Origin: a virus
Length of the DNA: 62,834 bases
IMG/VR virus record: IMGVR_UViG_3300047319_000794
Span: 1 to 62,834 of that record
Strand: one strand, 5' to 3'
Shown: piece after piece, positions 37,685-46,984 of the stretch
Position numbering within the stretch: the first letter of the stretch is position 1
How the letters are laid out: each line of letters starts with the position of its first letter
Notes under the pieces: model-generated
Seen by the model: only the letters and a program-made list of their open reading frames with translations
The model's database searches: none
What the model was told of the DNA's origin: nothing
Position numbers and translations under genes: made by a program

Positions 37685-40494
37685 GGCAGAAACTCCTGCG
37701 CCCCAATATCGTAACGCCCCGACTGGGGACGCGTCGTGTTGAAGATGTCTTTTATGTTTGTGTAGCCGGAGGGGTAACCGGCACTGGCCGCAGCCGCCGC
37801 ACCGTAAATGTCCGCGCTCGTGTTCTTGACCCGCAAATCGAGGCTTCCCCCTATCGACGGGTTGACGAACTGATTGGCGGTAGTCAGACCGCCGCATGTG
37901 CTTGAATTACCAGGGGGGCCGCACGTTGTGCCAAGGCCTGGCATCGCCGCCGATGTGACGGACTGCGATGTCCCTGATATAGTGTACGTGGCAACACCAC
38001 CACCCGAGGCGAGATCCGTGGCGTTGTTTGATGTCGAGGTAAAAGACGGCGTGCTACCGGTTCCCAAAGCCCATGCGCGCGCGAAGCCGAAACAACCTGT
38101 GTTCTGGATATGCTGGGGAGTAAACTGACCGAATGCGGAGATGCACGTCGAGTTCGTTGTTCCCGGTGCCGCAATAAGCGTCGCGTTGACAAGGATGCTC
38201 TCGAACTTTCCGGTGAAACCGTAAGACTGCGCGGTGTTTCCTCCGTAGATAATCGTCGTATCAACGACCGAACATCCGCCATCGCAGTTGATCGTTCCAG
38301 GCCCCGCGTCGGATTGAATGATGTCCTGACTAAATACCAGACCATTCGCGTGCATGGCGCTAGGCAAGCCCCCAGTAATTCCAGCGATCGAAATCCACTG
38401 CGTGGAGTGGCACTGCACTCGCGACAGGATCGCGTAGTTGTCTCCGACTCCTATGCAACTGCCCGTATAGGCGGTTGACCCAGAGCCCGTGTTCGCCGTG
38501 TTGGAAAAGAGGGTGACACCTTTCGTTGAATCAACGCGAAGTGGCCCCGCTGAACCTGTGACGTTATCGACAAAACTATCGCCAGGAGCGGCGGTGATAG
38601 TTGAGATGAAAAGCCCATTACTACCACCATTGCAAGACGTTTGAGCAACGTTGCTAATAGCGGTCCCCCAGCTATTGCGGCACCATGGATTGATGTCTCC
38701 TTGCAGATCCATGTGATGATCCCAGGGGATTGGGTCTAATTCACTGTTTTGGCCCCCTTGATAAAGCTGCCTCGCCTGCCCTCCATACCAGAGATTGATG
38801 TTCACATTGTAGAATTGGCCTGTTTCAGACTGGCCATTGCTCCAATACTCATGCGTCCACGGGGTCGCCCCCGAGGTGTAAGTCAGCGTGCCATAGTAGT
38901 TCCAGGTGCAAGTCCCATCCGTAATGCCTGATCCCGTGCCCGTTGGTCCACCACTACTCGCGGACGTGCAGGTGAAAGGAGAGGAGGGGGATGCGGTCAT
39001 AATGTATGACTTCCCGCCGTTCACCACGATCGCCGAATTATAATAGGGCGCGTTCGCCTGCCAAGGATAATCGTCTATCATCAGGTCGGACAATACCACG
39101 TAGTCAATTTGTTTCAGACAGGTCCATGTTATACCATTGTCCGAGACCGTCGTGGCGCCCGACCACCCGCCAGGCGTGGAGCCGTCCAATCCGCCGCCCG
39201 TGGCCGCTGGAACCGCACACGATGCGAACCCAGCCGGCTGACTGCCTCCTGTCGTCCCCCCAGAGCCGGTGACTGCCCACAGGTAAAGCGGCTGACCGCT
39301 GGTGTAGCCGCCTCCTGGCGTGTGTCCAGGCCCCGCGACGACCCGCGTGGCTGCTGCCTGTGACGTGCCTGCTGTCCAGGGCGGCGCATTGGCGACGTTG
39401 CGTACCATGGGAGCCAGCGGCCCCGGCGTTGGGGCCGCTCCGCCAGAGTCGTCCCACGCCACGTAGCTTGACCCAATGATCCCTTCCAGCGTCGAGTTCG
39501 TGGTAAAATTGAAGGTCGCTTTGTCCAGGTTGAAACTCTCAAAAATCGGATACCAGATAAGGCCGGGCAACCCCACCGCGACCCCGGTAAAGTCAGAGAC
39601 ATTGAAACCTGATCCTGGCAGTTTAGGCGAGGATGTGTTGCTCCCATTGAATAATGGCCCGCCCAGATAACCCGAGGTGCCAGTGATGTTGGGAGTGAAC
39701 CATACCTGTTGCGGATCGGAGTCGAGATCCACGAAAGCCGCCGCCGTCACACCATTAACCACGGTGCCCGTCGATGCCGCGTGATTTGAATTGTTATAGT
39801 AAATTCCCCCACTACCACCAAACGAACTCAATCCCGTCGAGAACGCGGTCGATCCGGGATAGTCCGTCGTGTTGGTGAGGGTATTTATCGTCCCTACGAC
39901 AGTGGGTCCGGAGGCCCATCCGAATGCTGGGCCGCCGATCGCCGCGCCCGGTGTAAATGTATAATAAAATTTTCCACTGAATTTTCCATTGTTAGCACGG
40001 CAGTTTTGCCGCGATGAGACGCCGGTTCCAGTCAACGTAACGCCGCCGCCGCTGATCGTTACCCCTGCATTGCAGTCGCCGGAAAGAAACAGGGTAGGCC
40101 CAACGGAAGGACTTGTGATCGTGTCAGGAGGAGAGGTCGCGGATGCTGTGTTTGACCCGGTGCCTGTTACCGTGATCATGCACGCGGCTCCCGCCGATGA
40201 AGGCGGCGTGAACAACGCACTCCACGTATTGCCGCCTCCAGTCGCGAAGCTGGACACGGTAGATGCGCCTGAACAACCGCCCCCCCACGTCGCACTCGTC
40301 AGACCGGAGGGAGCGGCAACAGTGTAGGTGCCAGAGCCCGCGATCGGAGACCCGCCCGCCACTCCGTCAGCCAATGCCGTGAAATGCAAGGTTGGCGAGG
40401 GAGGAGAGACGCTACCAGTGCTGCCATGCGGAAATCGCGCTTCCGCGGAACTCATGAGACAGAGGCAAAAGAGAAGCGCAAGTGCCTTTATCAT
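37681..40494 (-). CDS. Large secreted-type fibre/beta-helix protein, 937 aa
   Basis: From ATG 40494 with GAGGGG upstream. The signal peptide (MIKALALLFCLCLMSSAEA before RFPHGS) is strong and its cleavage context resembles that of the next gene. The early part has Gly/Ser/Thr-rich Ig-like strands (SGTYTVAAPSGLTSATWGG). The middle has a concanavalin-like fold, and the C-terminal third is beta-helical (GTINCDGGCSVVDTTIIYGG). It ends with YDIGAQEFLP. It could be an exported depolymerase or adhesin. Confidence 0.72.
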   Translation of the reverse strand: MIKALALLFCLCLMSSAEARFPHGSTGSVSPPSPTLHFTALADGVAGGSPIAGSGTYTVAAPSGLTSATWGGGCSGASTVSSFATGGGNTWSALFTPPSSAGAACMITVTGTGSNTASATSPPDTITSPSVGPTLFLSGDCNAGVTISGGGVTLTGTGVSSRQNCRANNGKFSGKFYYTFTPGAAIGGPAFGWASGPTVVGTINTLTNTTDYPGSTAFSTGLSSFGGSGGIYYNNSNHAASTGTVVNGVTAAAFVDLDSDPQQVWFTPNITGTSGYLGGPLFNGSNTSSPKLPGSGFNVSDFTGVAVGLPGLIWYPIFESFNLDKATFNFTTNSTLEGIIGSSYVAWDDSGGAAPTPGPLAPMVRNVANAPPWTAGTSQAAATRVVAGPGHTPGGGYTSGQPLYLWAVTGSGGTTGGSQPAGFASCAVPAATGGGLDGSTPGGWSGATTVSDNGITWTCLKQIDYVVLSDLMIDDYPWQANAPYYNSAIVVNGGKSYIMTASPSSPFTCTSASSGGPTGTGSGITDGTCTWNYYGTLTYTSGATPWTHEYWSNGQSETGQFYNVNINLWYGGQARQLYQGGQNSELDPIPWDHHMDLQGDINPWCRNSWGTAISNVAQTSCNGGSNGLFISTITAAPGDSFVDNVTGSAGPLRVDSTKGVTLFSNTANTGSGSTAYTGSCIGVGDNYAILSRVQCHSTQWISIAGITGGLPSAMHANGLVFSQDIIQSDAGPGTINCDGGCSVVDTTIIYGGNTAQSYGFTGKFESILVNATLIAAPGTTNSTCISAFGQFTPQHIQNTGCFGFARAWALGTGSTPSFTSTSNNATDLASGGGVATYTISGTSQSVTSAAMPGLGTTCGPPGNSSTCGGLTTANQFVNPSIGGSLDLRVKNTSADIYGAAAAASAGYPSGYTNIKDIFNTTRPQSGRYDIGAQEFLP

Positions 40495-40507
40495 TCTCAG
40501 CGACCCC

Positions 40508-41533
40508 TCATGGCAGGAATGATATGCTTTGCACGCACATATTCAATGGCGCTGATGTGGTAGAATAAGTCGGCTGCGTCGCAGATGGTGTGGCAAAAAC
40601 TCTGGATGCCATCGCCGCACCTAAAGAATTTCCGAAAGAAGAATCTATGGTCACATCCAAAGAAAACGAACTATCGATGCTGACGGTCCCCCCGGCTGCG
40701 GTGTTGTTTGCTAAATATGCGAGGACAAGGGCGTTGTTCCCCCCTGGCGTAAGGGAATAGCCTACCTGCTGACTGTTGGTGGTGTCATTGCAGCCGCTGT
40801 TGTTTGTGGCGCCTTGATCGAAAGTTGGTGTCCCCGCCTCTCCCCAAACTTCGACGGCAAATCCAATATAAGAAGTGCTGGCAGACGGAACCGCGGTGAA
40901 TGTATGCGATGCGCCTGTCGTCGGAGATATTTTGTATTTACTCGTCATTGCAGCTCCGGTTGACCCTATTGATCCAAACGAAATCAGATCGGAGTAACTG
41001 TTGCTCTGGTTATCTGAGATAACGGGGGCATTGCCAAACCAGCCAACAGTGATGAAAATCAACTTGGCCCCGGTAGAGTTAACCGCTGCCGTCGTGCATC
41101 CGGAAGACGAAGAAGAACTGACGCAGGCTTTCTTATCGATTAGAGTCCAAACAGCGGGGCTGCTGATCGTCACACTTCCAGACGAATTACTCGTCGGAAT
41201 GTTCGTCGTGATGGTAACTGTCCCGGCGCATGCGCCGGTTGGTGTCGGCACGACGATGCCTGTAATCGATCCGCCCGACACACTGGCGACCGAGGTAACG
41301 GAACCGGACCCTGTGCAGGTGGAGTTCCAGGAGTAAGTCCAACCGCTCGTGGATGGATCGGGGCCGGTATAAGTGCCGGTGCATGTGATAGTTGAACTGG
41401 TCGACCCCGTGCCGGGGCAGGAGAAAGATACCGTGCCGCTAGCGGTGGCATGCACAGTGCCAGGCCCTGGACCAATGCCGCCTTGGGCGAAGGCCGACCC
41501 GGCAAGCAGTAGCCAAAGAAGAAAGGCTCTCAT
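40508..41533 (-). CDS. Secreted-type fibre protein, 341 aa
   Basis: From ATG 41533 (TGATG overlap). The signal peptide is MRAFLLWLLLAGSAFA before QGG. A Thr/Ser/Cys-rich region with an Ig-like pattern follows (SFSCPGTGSTSSTITCTGTY), and then a beta-sandwich that looks like a lectin fold (VGYSLTPGGNNALVLAYLA). Several Cys pairs suggest disulfides formed in the periplasm, which fits export. Confidence 0.68.
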   Translation of the reverse strand: MRAFLLWLLLAGSAFAQGGIGPGPGTVHATASGTVSFSCPGTGSTSSTITCTGTYTGPDPSTSGWTYSWNSTCTGSGSVTSVASVSGGSITGIVVPTPTGACAGTVTITTNIPTSNSSGSVTISSPAVWTLIDKKACVSSSSSSGCTTAAVNSTGAKLIFITVGWFGNAPVISDNQSNSYSDLISFGSIGSTGAAMTSKYKISPTTGASHTFTAVPSASTSYIGFAVEVWGEAGTPTFDQGATNNSGCNDTTNSQQVGYSLTPGGNNALVLAYLANNTAAGGTVSIDSSFSLDVTIDSSFGNSLGAAMASRVFATPSATQPTYSTTSAPLNMCVQSISFLP

Positions 41534-42786
41534 CAGCGGATCACCCGCCAGTTGAGTGTGATCGCACCAGGGGTCACCGAGGAATTGGTGTTGTTGCAGA
41601 CCTTAAAGTTGACGTTGTTCGAGGATGGATATGCGATGATTGTCAGCATTCCCGCTACCAATGGTACATATCCCGTGACGGCGGTCGGGTCACCGTTGAA
41701 GCCCCATGAGATGGTGTCTGTTGTTGCCGTGCCCGTCGCCGTGGTCGTGACAGCGGTCGCACATGCCGCGGAGGATATCGAGCTCGTGCCCATCGCGGAC
41801 GTGCCGTTGGCCACGGTAGTGCTGCCATTCGTACTGACTGCCTGGACGCAATCGATCGACGTGCCGTTCGGCTGCAACTGCCAAAATCCGCCAGCGGGGA
41901 TCGTAGTTGAACATCCACCCCCAGAGTTGATGCTCTGACCACTGCTGTTCGTCACGGTCGCGGCGCTTCCGGCGTAGTTGACAACCAACAGGGTTTGCTT
42001 GGCGTCGAACAGGCCGCTGCTGATAGCCGGGATGGTCAGGCCACCGCTGGATATCCAGATCGTGCCGCCCATGTCCGCCGTCGTGACGGTGGGAGACGCG
42101 GCGGCGCGCGTGGAGGCCACCGGCGTCAATGTGGCGTTGGTCCCCGAACCTCCGACCAACAGTGACCCAATTGGAGTAGTTACCGTGGTAACGCCGGTAA
42201 TGGTATGCGTGCCATCAGTCAGGTTCCACGAGCTACCACCGCCGCTCGAACTCGTGCCGCAAGAGAAGCCCGTGCCGCCTGTGTAGTTCAAGTGGTTGCC
42301 GCCTGTGTCAACACACCCCGGCACCGACACGGCTGTTGGTGCGGCCGAACCGCCTGTGACGTTGGCGACAACGGTATTCGCCGCCTGTGCCACATGGGCA
42401 CCGAGAGGGATGCCCGTGAAGTTGGTGCCAACCATGGACTGAAGTCCGGTCCATGTGTTCGCGTGCGAAAGGTTGAGTTCGAAGTTCAACGATCCCGAGG
42501 TCGTTACCGGGCCGCCGGTCGGCGTGAGCGTGCTTCCCGTGCTTGTGCCGCCAACGCTCGTGACGGTGCCAGAGCCACCGCCGCCGCCCGTGCCGAACGG
42601 CCCGACCACGCCGCCGCCGCTACTCTTGCCAAAGAACCCCGCCGACGTGCTCCACATCTGCCCATTCGCAGGCGATCCCGGCGGCGACCCTTTTGGGATA
42701 AGGATAAGACTGTCCATCGGCACGTCGGCCGCCATCGCGTTACCGGCCAGGACGCAGGCCAAGAACCCCCACAGAAATGTTTTCAT
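41533..42786 (-). CDS. Secreted-type tail-fibre protein, 417 aa
   Basis: From ATG 42786 (TAATG overlap). The signal peptide is MKTFLWGFLACVLAGNAMA before ADVPMD. The shaft is Gly/Thr/Val-rich (GSGTVTSVGGTSTGSTLTP). The C-terminus (ISWGFNGDPTAVTGYVPL, then GAITLNWRVIR) matches the terminal domain of many phage fibres. So a typical fibre has a Sec signal where its virion-attachment domain would be expected. Confidence 0.72.
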   Translation of the reverse strand: MKTFLWGFLACVLAGNAMAADVPMDSLILIPKGSPPGSPANGQMWSTSAGFFGKSSGGGVVGPFGTGGGGGSGTVTSVGGTSTGSTLTPTGGPVTTSGSLNFELNLSHANTWTGLQSMVGTNFTGIPLGAHVAQAANTVVANVTGGSAAPTAVSVPGCVDTGGNHLNYTGGTGFSCGTSSSGGGSSWNLTDGTHTITGVTTVTTPIGSLLVGGSGTNATLTPVASTRAAASPTVTTADMGGTIWISSGGLTIPAISSGLFDAKQTLLVVNYAGSAATVTNSSGQSINSGGGCSTTIPAGGFWQLQPNGTSIDCVQAVSTNGSTTVANGTSAMGTSSISSAACATAVTTTATGTATTDTISWGFNGDPTAVTGYVPLVAGMLTIIAYPSSNNVNFKVCNNTNSSVTPGAITLNWRVIR

Positions 42787-43037
42787 TATGCTGGTCCTAT
42801 CCAGAGCGGGCCATTCGCGGCGCCATTGCCATTGATCCAAGGCACGCCGCCACCGGGGTCGGTTGTCCCCCAGGAAATTGACGTAAGGAGAGTCAATATC
42901 TGGGCTGGCGTAAGTGCCGCCAGAATTACCGACGCGGGGATATGAAACGCGCCCGTATTACTGGGGATTGCCACGGGAATCATCAGATTCCCAGCATAGC
43001 CAGTCGAGGTCGACGCGGATATCTTTGTGTCAGCCAT
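42786..43037 (-). CDS. Small tail-fibre-like protein, 83 aa
   Basis: An 83-residue protein beginning MADTKISASTSTGYAGNLMI, a start typical of short tail fibre or fibre-connector proteins, and ending with GNGAANGPLWIGPA. No signal peptide. It lies between two fibre genes and may help assemble or attach them. Confidence 0.6.
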   Translation of the reverse strand: MADTKISASTSTGYAGNLMIPVAIPSNTGAFHIPASVILAALTPAQILTLLTSISWGTTDPGGGVPWINGNGAANGPLWIGPA

Positions 43038-43042
43038 TTACG

Positions 43043-43546
43043 TCATCCCCAATCAACAGTTGACGAGTCTTCGAACAGCCAATTTCCTGATGCATCTTCC
43101 ATCTCCATATTCGACACGCCGCCGCCGCCGGTTGCGCCAATTAAACCGTGTGTCGCCAATGCCGCTTGAAGCGACAAAACGCGACTGGCCAGTTGAGATA
43201 GCGTCACCGAACCCGTGTCGAAAACGCTGGCTTTGTCAGATGTCCCGGTCATCGCGGTCCATCCCGTGTCCCGCGCCGCGACCACCTGATCCACGCCGAC
43301 AATTAAACTGGTATCGGTGGCCACGCTCCCGCCGGATACGTTCAGATTGCCCGAAGCGAGTGTGAGTTGCGGGCTTCCAACCAACGCGCTGCCGGTTGAG
43401 TCGATAACCACGAGTTGGTCCTGGCTTCCGGCGACTGTCGGCAGCAACGAGAAGCCTGCCGCGATGGAAACGAACTCCGCGCGCATCTGGGCAGAGAGAG
43501 CGGACGAGTTGGTTGTCGGCTTACCGGTCGGCGTGTAGTAGGCCAT
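43043..43546 (-). CDS. Fibre attachment protein, 167 aa
   Basis: The N-terminus (MAYYTPTGKPTTNSSALSAQ, then RAEFVSIAAGFSLLPTVAG) is the same domain as at the start of the tailspike at 55378-58353. The rest has beta character and a trimer-like helix (TLSQLASRVLSLQAALATHG). The C-terminus (EDASGNWLFEDSSTVDWG) repeats a motif of the stabilisation protein at 58350-60722. It probably is a short virion-attached adaptor for a fibre. Confidence 0.7.
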   Translation of the reverse strand: MAYYTPTGKPTTNSSALSAQMRAEFVSIAAGFSLLPTVAGSQDQLVVIDSTGSALVGSPQLTLASGNLNVSGGSVATDTSLIVGVDQVVAARDTGWTAMTGTSDKASVFDTGSVTLSQLASRVLSLQAALATHGLIGATGGGGVSNMEMEDASGNWLFEDSSTVDWG

Positions 43547-43555
43547 CCCCGTCTC

Positions 43556-43927
43556 CTACCGCGTCAGTCCGTAGCCGGAGAAAGGGTGCGAACTGTCGCT
43601 GCTGACCACCGACACGGGCGCGATCGAAGGCGCGAGTATCCACGTGACGCCAGCCGCGATGCAGGTTGTATCGCCTGACGAATTCGTGCCCGAGGCCGTG
43701 CCGATTTCATTGATGCACAGTTCCGCGCCTGCCCCGGTCGGGTTATGGATGACGCCGCCCGCCGATCTGTGCCCATTGGCGATCGCGGTGACAGCCGCGC
43801 CGCCGGTCGTGACGGTTTTTACGTCCAGCGTTACGATTTGAAGTGGGCCGGGGAACGTCGTGACGTTCTGTCCCCATGCGCCGGACACGCAAAGGACCGC
43901 CGCCAGAAAGGCCAGTGTGAATTTCAT
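43556..43927 (-). CDS. Small secreted-type protein, 123 aa
   Basis: AAGGACAC precedes the ATG at 43927. The signal peptide is MKFTLAFLAAVLCVSGAWG before QNV. The mature part is a compact beta domain with three Cys (GAELCINEIGTASG, DTTCIAAGVTWIL) that resembles the receptor-type small fibre domain found beside tail genes. It is the first of the five signal-bearing genes in transcription order. Confidence 0.68.
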   Translation of the reverse strand: MKFTLAFLAAVLCVSGAWGQNVTTFPGPLQIVTLDVKTVTTGGAAVTAIANGHRSAGGVIHNPTGAGAELCINEIGTASGTNSSGDTTCIAAGVTWILAPSIAPVSVVSSDSSHPFSGYGLTR

Positions 43928-43963
43928 GTGTTGGTGTCCTTATTGGGGCGGAGCGGGGAGGTG

Positions 43964-46900
43964 TTAGGGAACGACCGGCGGATAGTTGCTCAGGTCGGGA
44001 TTGAGATGGCTTTGCACGCGCTTCGCGGCACGCGCCGTGTCGATTTGTTTCGTGATGAGCGGTATCGCGATGTTGCCGAGGCCGCCCGTTAGTTTGGCGG
44101 CGACCGCGTGAGCAGTGCCAATCATACCCTTCCGCATCATCTCCATCATAAGTTGGGTCGTATCGGACCCCTTCGTCCTGGCGAGTTCGTCAGCCGACGC
44201 CGAGCGCGCAAGGCGTTCGTGCAACTGCATCAGATGATCCCATGTCGCCTGCGGGATGTCCTTTGCCGGCGCGTATGGGTTCGGCCCGTTGCGCTCCATC
44301 CAAAGGCTTTTCATGTACTGATCGAACTTGCCGAAAGTGATGACACGATCCGGGCCATTCGTAATCTTGGTTGAAATGTTCTGAAGCCGTTCCGCCGCAT
44401 TGATTGGGATGGACGCTTCACGATATTGATCCATCATGGTCCGGTAGTCCGGGGCGCCCGACGTAATCGCGCCGTCAGTCACATTAATCAAATCCCTGAA
44501 CTCGTCGCGGACATGGGCGAGATCAGTATCAGTCGCCATGTCCTTTACCTTGCGGCCCATTTCCTGGCGGATGCCGTAAAGCTCCTTCGCGCCCATATCG
44601 ATAGGGTTACCCTTCTTGTCGGTCATATCTTCAAGAAATGGCTTAAACGCATTCTTCAAATATGAGTTTGACTTGTCGATCGGATCAGAAAACACATCGT
44701 TGATATGCGCGACAATATCAGCGGTGTTAACCGGCTGGCCGTTGGGGTCATCGCCAAATACGGTCTTTTCGGCGTTCTTCCAATTCGTCTCGCGGATATC
44801 TTTCATTGTCCCGACTTGCTCTCGGGGCGGCACAACCTGATCAATCCAGGCGTGGTACAGTTCGTTATTCGCTTTTTCGTGATCGTTGAAACCCTCGCGG
44901 AATTCCTGGCGCAAACCCTTGGCGTCTCGCGAAACGGTTGGGTTGAGTTCGATTTCCGCCTTGGTCTGGGTGGCGCCGGGAATGATGTCCCGCGCATCGC
45001 CGGGTTGCGGCGTCTTCATCAGGTCCGCGAGTTCCATGTCGGCCTGCTGGCCTTTGATCTCGCGGGCGGAGCGGCCGAACAAGGTGCCGCCCGTCATGTC
45101 GCGGGAGGAGGCGGCGGCGCCTGCTGCCTGAGGCTCGAATGGCCCCGTCGTCACGTCCGGTTCGCCGCCGTAAATGCCTGGTAGACGGCGCGTGGGCGAT
45201 TGCACGACCTCTGCTGGAGCCTCTGTCGGCTGGCCTACCTGCCTCAATGCGCGGTCTTGTGCCGCTACGCCCGCATCATAATCTGCGACCCTGATTCCAT
45301 CTCCAGCTTTGTAGGGTAGGTTGTGATTCGGATCATAGATCATGAAAACTACATCGGGACGACCACCATTGAAATTACGATAAGTGTTGAAATCCCAACC
45401 CTCGGGGGCATAGGCGTCGTTCCATGCCAACCGCGCAACCGCCTTGAATCCATTGTTGCCGTAAATTCCAGGCAATACGGTATCAAAAGCGTCGAGTCTT
45501 CGCCCCCCTTCCTGGGTAGCGAGATCAAGAATTGGTGATACTACTCCCTTCGGGCCATCTGGCTTGCGGTACACAGAGACAATGTCATCGCCATGCAACG
45601 CGAAACCAGCGCCACGATCAGGCGTGACGAATAACCGCATCTGATTATATTCATCAGTCGGATAGACTGCGACAGAAGCGCCGAATTTGTTGCCTTGCTT
45701 ACTCTCAGCGATATTCTGAGCGAACGTCTCTCCCGTACCGTCGCCGCCTATCTCGTGGAAGACGGGGACGGAGGCATCGCTGGCCGTGGACTGGTAGACG
45801 GCTCGGACCCCAGGGCTCCCGCCGCCTCCAACATCTCCAACATCTGTTCGCGTGTAACCTGGGGGTGCTGCGCCAGCATATGCGCCAGAAAGGCCTGGTT
45901 GTTCATTAACGGGTTCAAGGGGCTGGCCACGATTAAAACTCCTTCCGGCATCTCTTACCATATCAAAATCTGGAATGCCAGCCGCCCGACCTCCCGCTGC
46001 ATTCTCCGCCACCACGCGCCGATAAGCCTCGCTGGGGTCCGTGAGGCCGTCCCTCGCCGCCACCTCCCCAACGGTGACAGGCCTGTAGGGGCCGGTGCCA
46101 GTGACGTTCTTGGCGGCGGCAATGGCGCTGTCTACGTTGTTTGCCGCCAACACGGATTCCACGCCTTGGCCGCGCGTTGGCAGCGGGTTCGTCAGTCCGG
46201 AAAAGTCCGTGATGGTAGGGTCAGGGGCGGGGATGGCCGAGGTGGCCGGTTCGGGGTTGCGTAGGGTCTCCGCCCTGTCCGCGCGAAGGTCGCGGGCTAC
46301 CTCAAGAGGCGTTTGTGGAACGCGCGCGGTGGGTGAGGCGGAGGGTGAGACATCCGGCGACATTGTTTTGAGAAGCGTTGTCGCGTGCGCGGCCTCGGGC
46401 GCCATCGGAAGAGTGCTCAGCAATGCCAAAGCGTCCCGGCCGCCCTTCTCCCCGAAGACCTCCATCAGCGATTGCGACAACGCCGCCATACCGCCGCCCA
46501 CCACGCCCCCACCCTGTCTCATGAGCCCGGTGATAAGTGGTTGCCCCTGGATATCCGTGCCGGCGGCGGCCCCCTCCCTGAACCCTGTATCGACGGCCCC
46601 GCCAATGCGGCCAAGCGCGGACCCGATGGACTCCGCGACGGGTTTCATTCCCTCGGCGCCTGTGCCTACGTAATCATCTGACGGCGCGGTGGACTGAGAC
46701 CTCGCCCCCATTGCCACAGGCGCCCCGCCGGGTTCCGCTGGGGGTGCGTATTCTGTCGGCCCCGTGGGTTCAGTATCCTTCGTCAACGTGGCTGGCGCCA
46801 GAAACCCCACTATCTCGGGATCTTTGTATCCTTCCTTCCGCGCTCCATTGAGGTCGAAGCCGGTTTGTTTCGCCAGGAACGTCGCGATCTCGCCGTCCGA

Positions 46901-46984
46901 ATACCCCTCCTTACGAGCCCCGATCACGTCAAAGCCTGGGACAGCGGGCGTGCTGGCGGCAGCAGTGTCGACAGAACCGCTCAT
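43964..46984 (-). CDS. Large internal virion (ejection) protein, 1006 aa
   Basis: A 1006-residue protein. Residues 18-38 and 43-63 are a tandem repeat (FDVIGARKEGYSDGEIA; FDLNGARKEGYKDPEIV). A middle region near residues 450-560 (FALHGDDIVSVYRKP, LDAFDTVLPGIYGNNGFKAV, PDVVFMIYDPN) looks like a GNAT-type fold of the kind seen inside long phage polyvalent proteins. The last 300 residues are helical and charged. It probably sits in the capsid and enters the host with DNA. Its start overlaps the upstream gene's stop. Confidence 0.72.
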   Translation of the reverse strand: MSGSVDTAAASTPAVPGFDVIGARKEGYSDGEIATFLAKQTGFDLNGARKEGYKDPEIVGFLAPATLTKDTEPTGPTEYAPPAEPGGAPVAMGARSQSTAPSDDYVGTGAEGMKPVAESIGSALGRIGGAVDTGFREGAAAGTDIQGQPLITGLMRQGGGVVGGGMAALSQSLMEVFGEKGGRDALALLSTLPMAPEAAHATTLLKTMSPDVSPSASPTARVPQTPLEVARDLRADRAETLRNPEPATSAIPAPDPTITDFSGLTNPLPTRGQGVESVLAANNVDSAIAAAKNVTGTGPYRPVTVGEVAARDGLTDPSEAYRRVVAENAAGGRAAGIPDFDMVRDAGRSFNRGQPLEPVNEQPGLSGAYAGAAPPGYTRTDVGDVGGGGSPGVRAVYQSTASDASVPVFHEIGGDGTGETFAQNIAESKQGNKFGASVAVYPTDEYNQMRLFVTPDRGAGFALHGDDIVSVYRKPDGPKGVVSPILDLATQEGGRRLDAFDTVLPGIYGNNGFKAVARLAWNDAYAPEGWDFNTYRNFNGGRPDVVFMIYDPNHNLPYKAGDGIRVADYDAGVAAQDRALRQVGQPTEAPAEVVQSPTRRLPGIYGGEPDVTTGPFEPQAAGAAASSRDMTGGTLFGRSAREIKGQQADMELADLMKTPQPGDARDIIPGATQTKAEIELNPTVSRDAKGLRQEFREGFNDHEKANNELYHAWIDQVVPPREQVGTMKDIRETNWKNAEKTVFGDDPNGQPVNTADIVAHINDVFSDPIDKSNSYLKNAFKPFLEDMTDKKGNPIDMGAKELYGIRQEMGRKVKDMATDTDLAHVRDEFRDLINVTDGAITSGAPDYRTMMDQYREASIPINAAERLQNISTKITNGPDRVITFGKFDQYMKSLWMERNGPNPYAPAKDIPQATWDHLMQLHERLARSASADELARTKGSDTTQLMMEMMRKGMIGTAHAVAAKLTGGLGNIAIPLITKQIDTARAAKRVQSHLNPDLSNYPPVVP

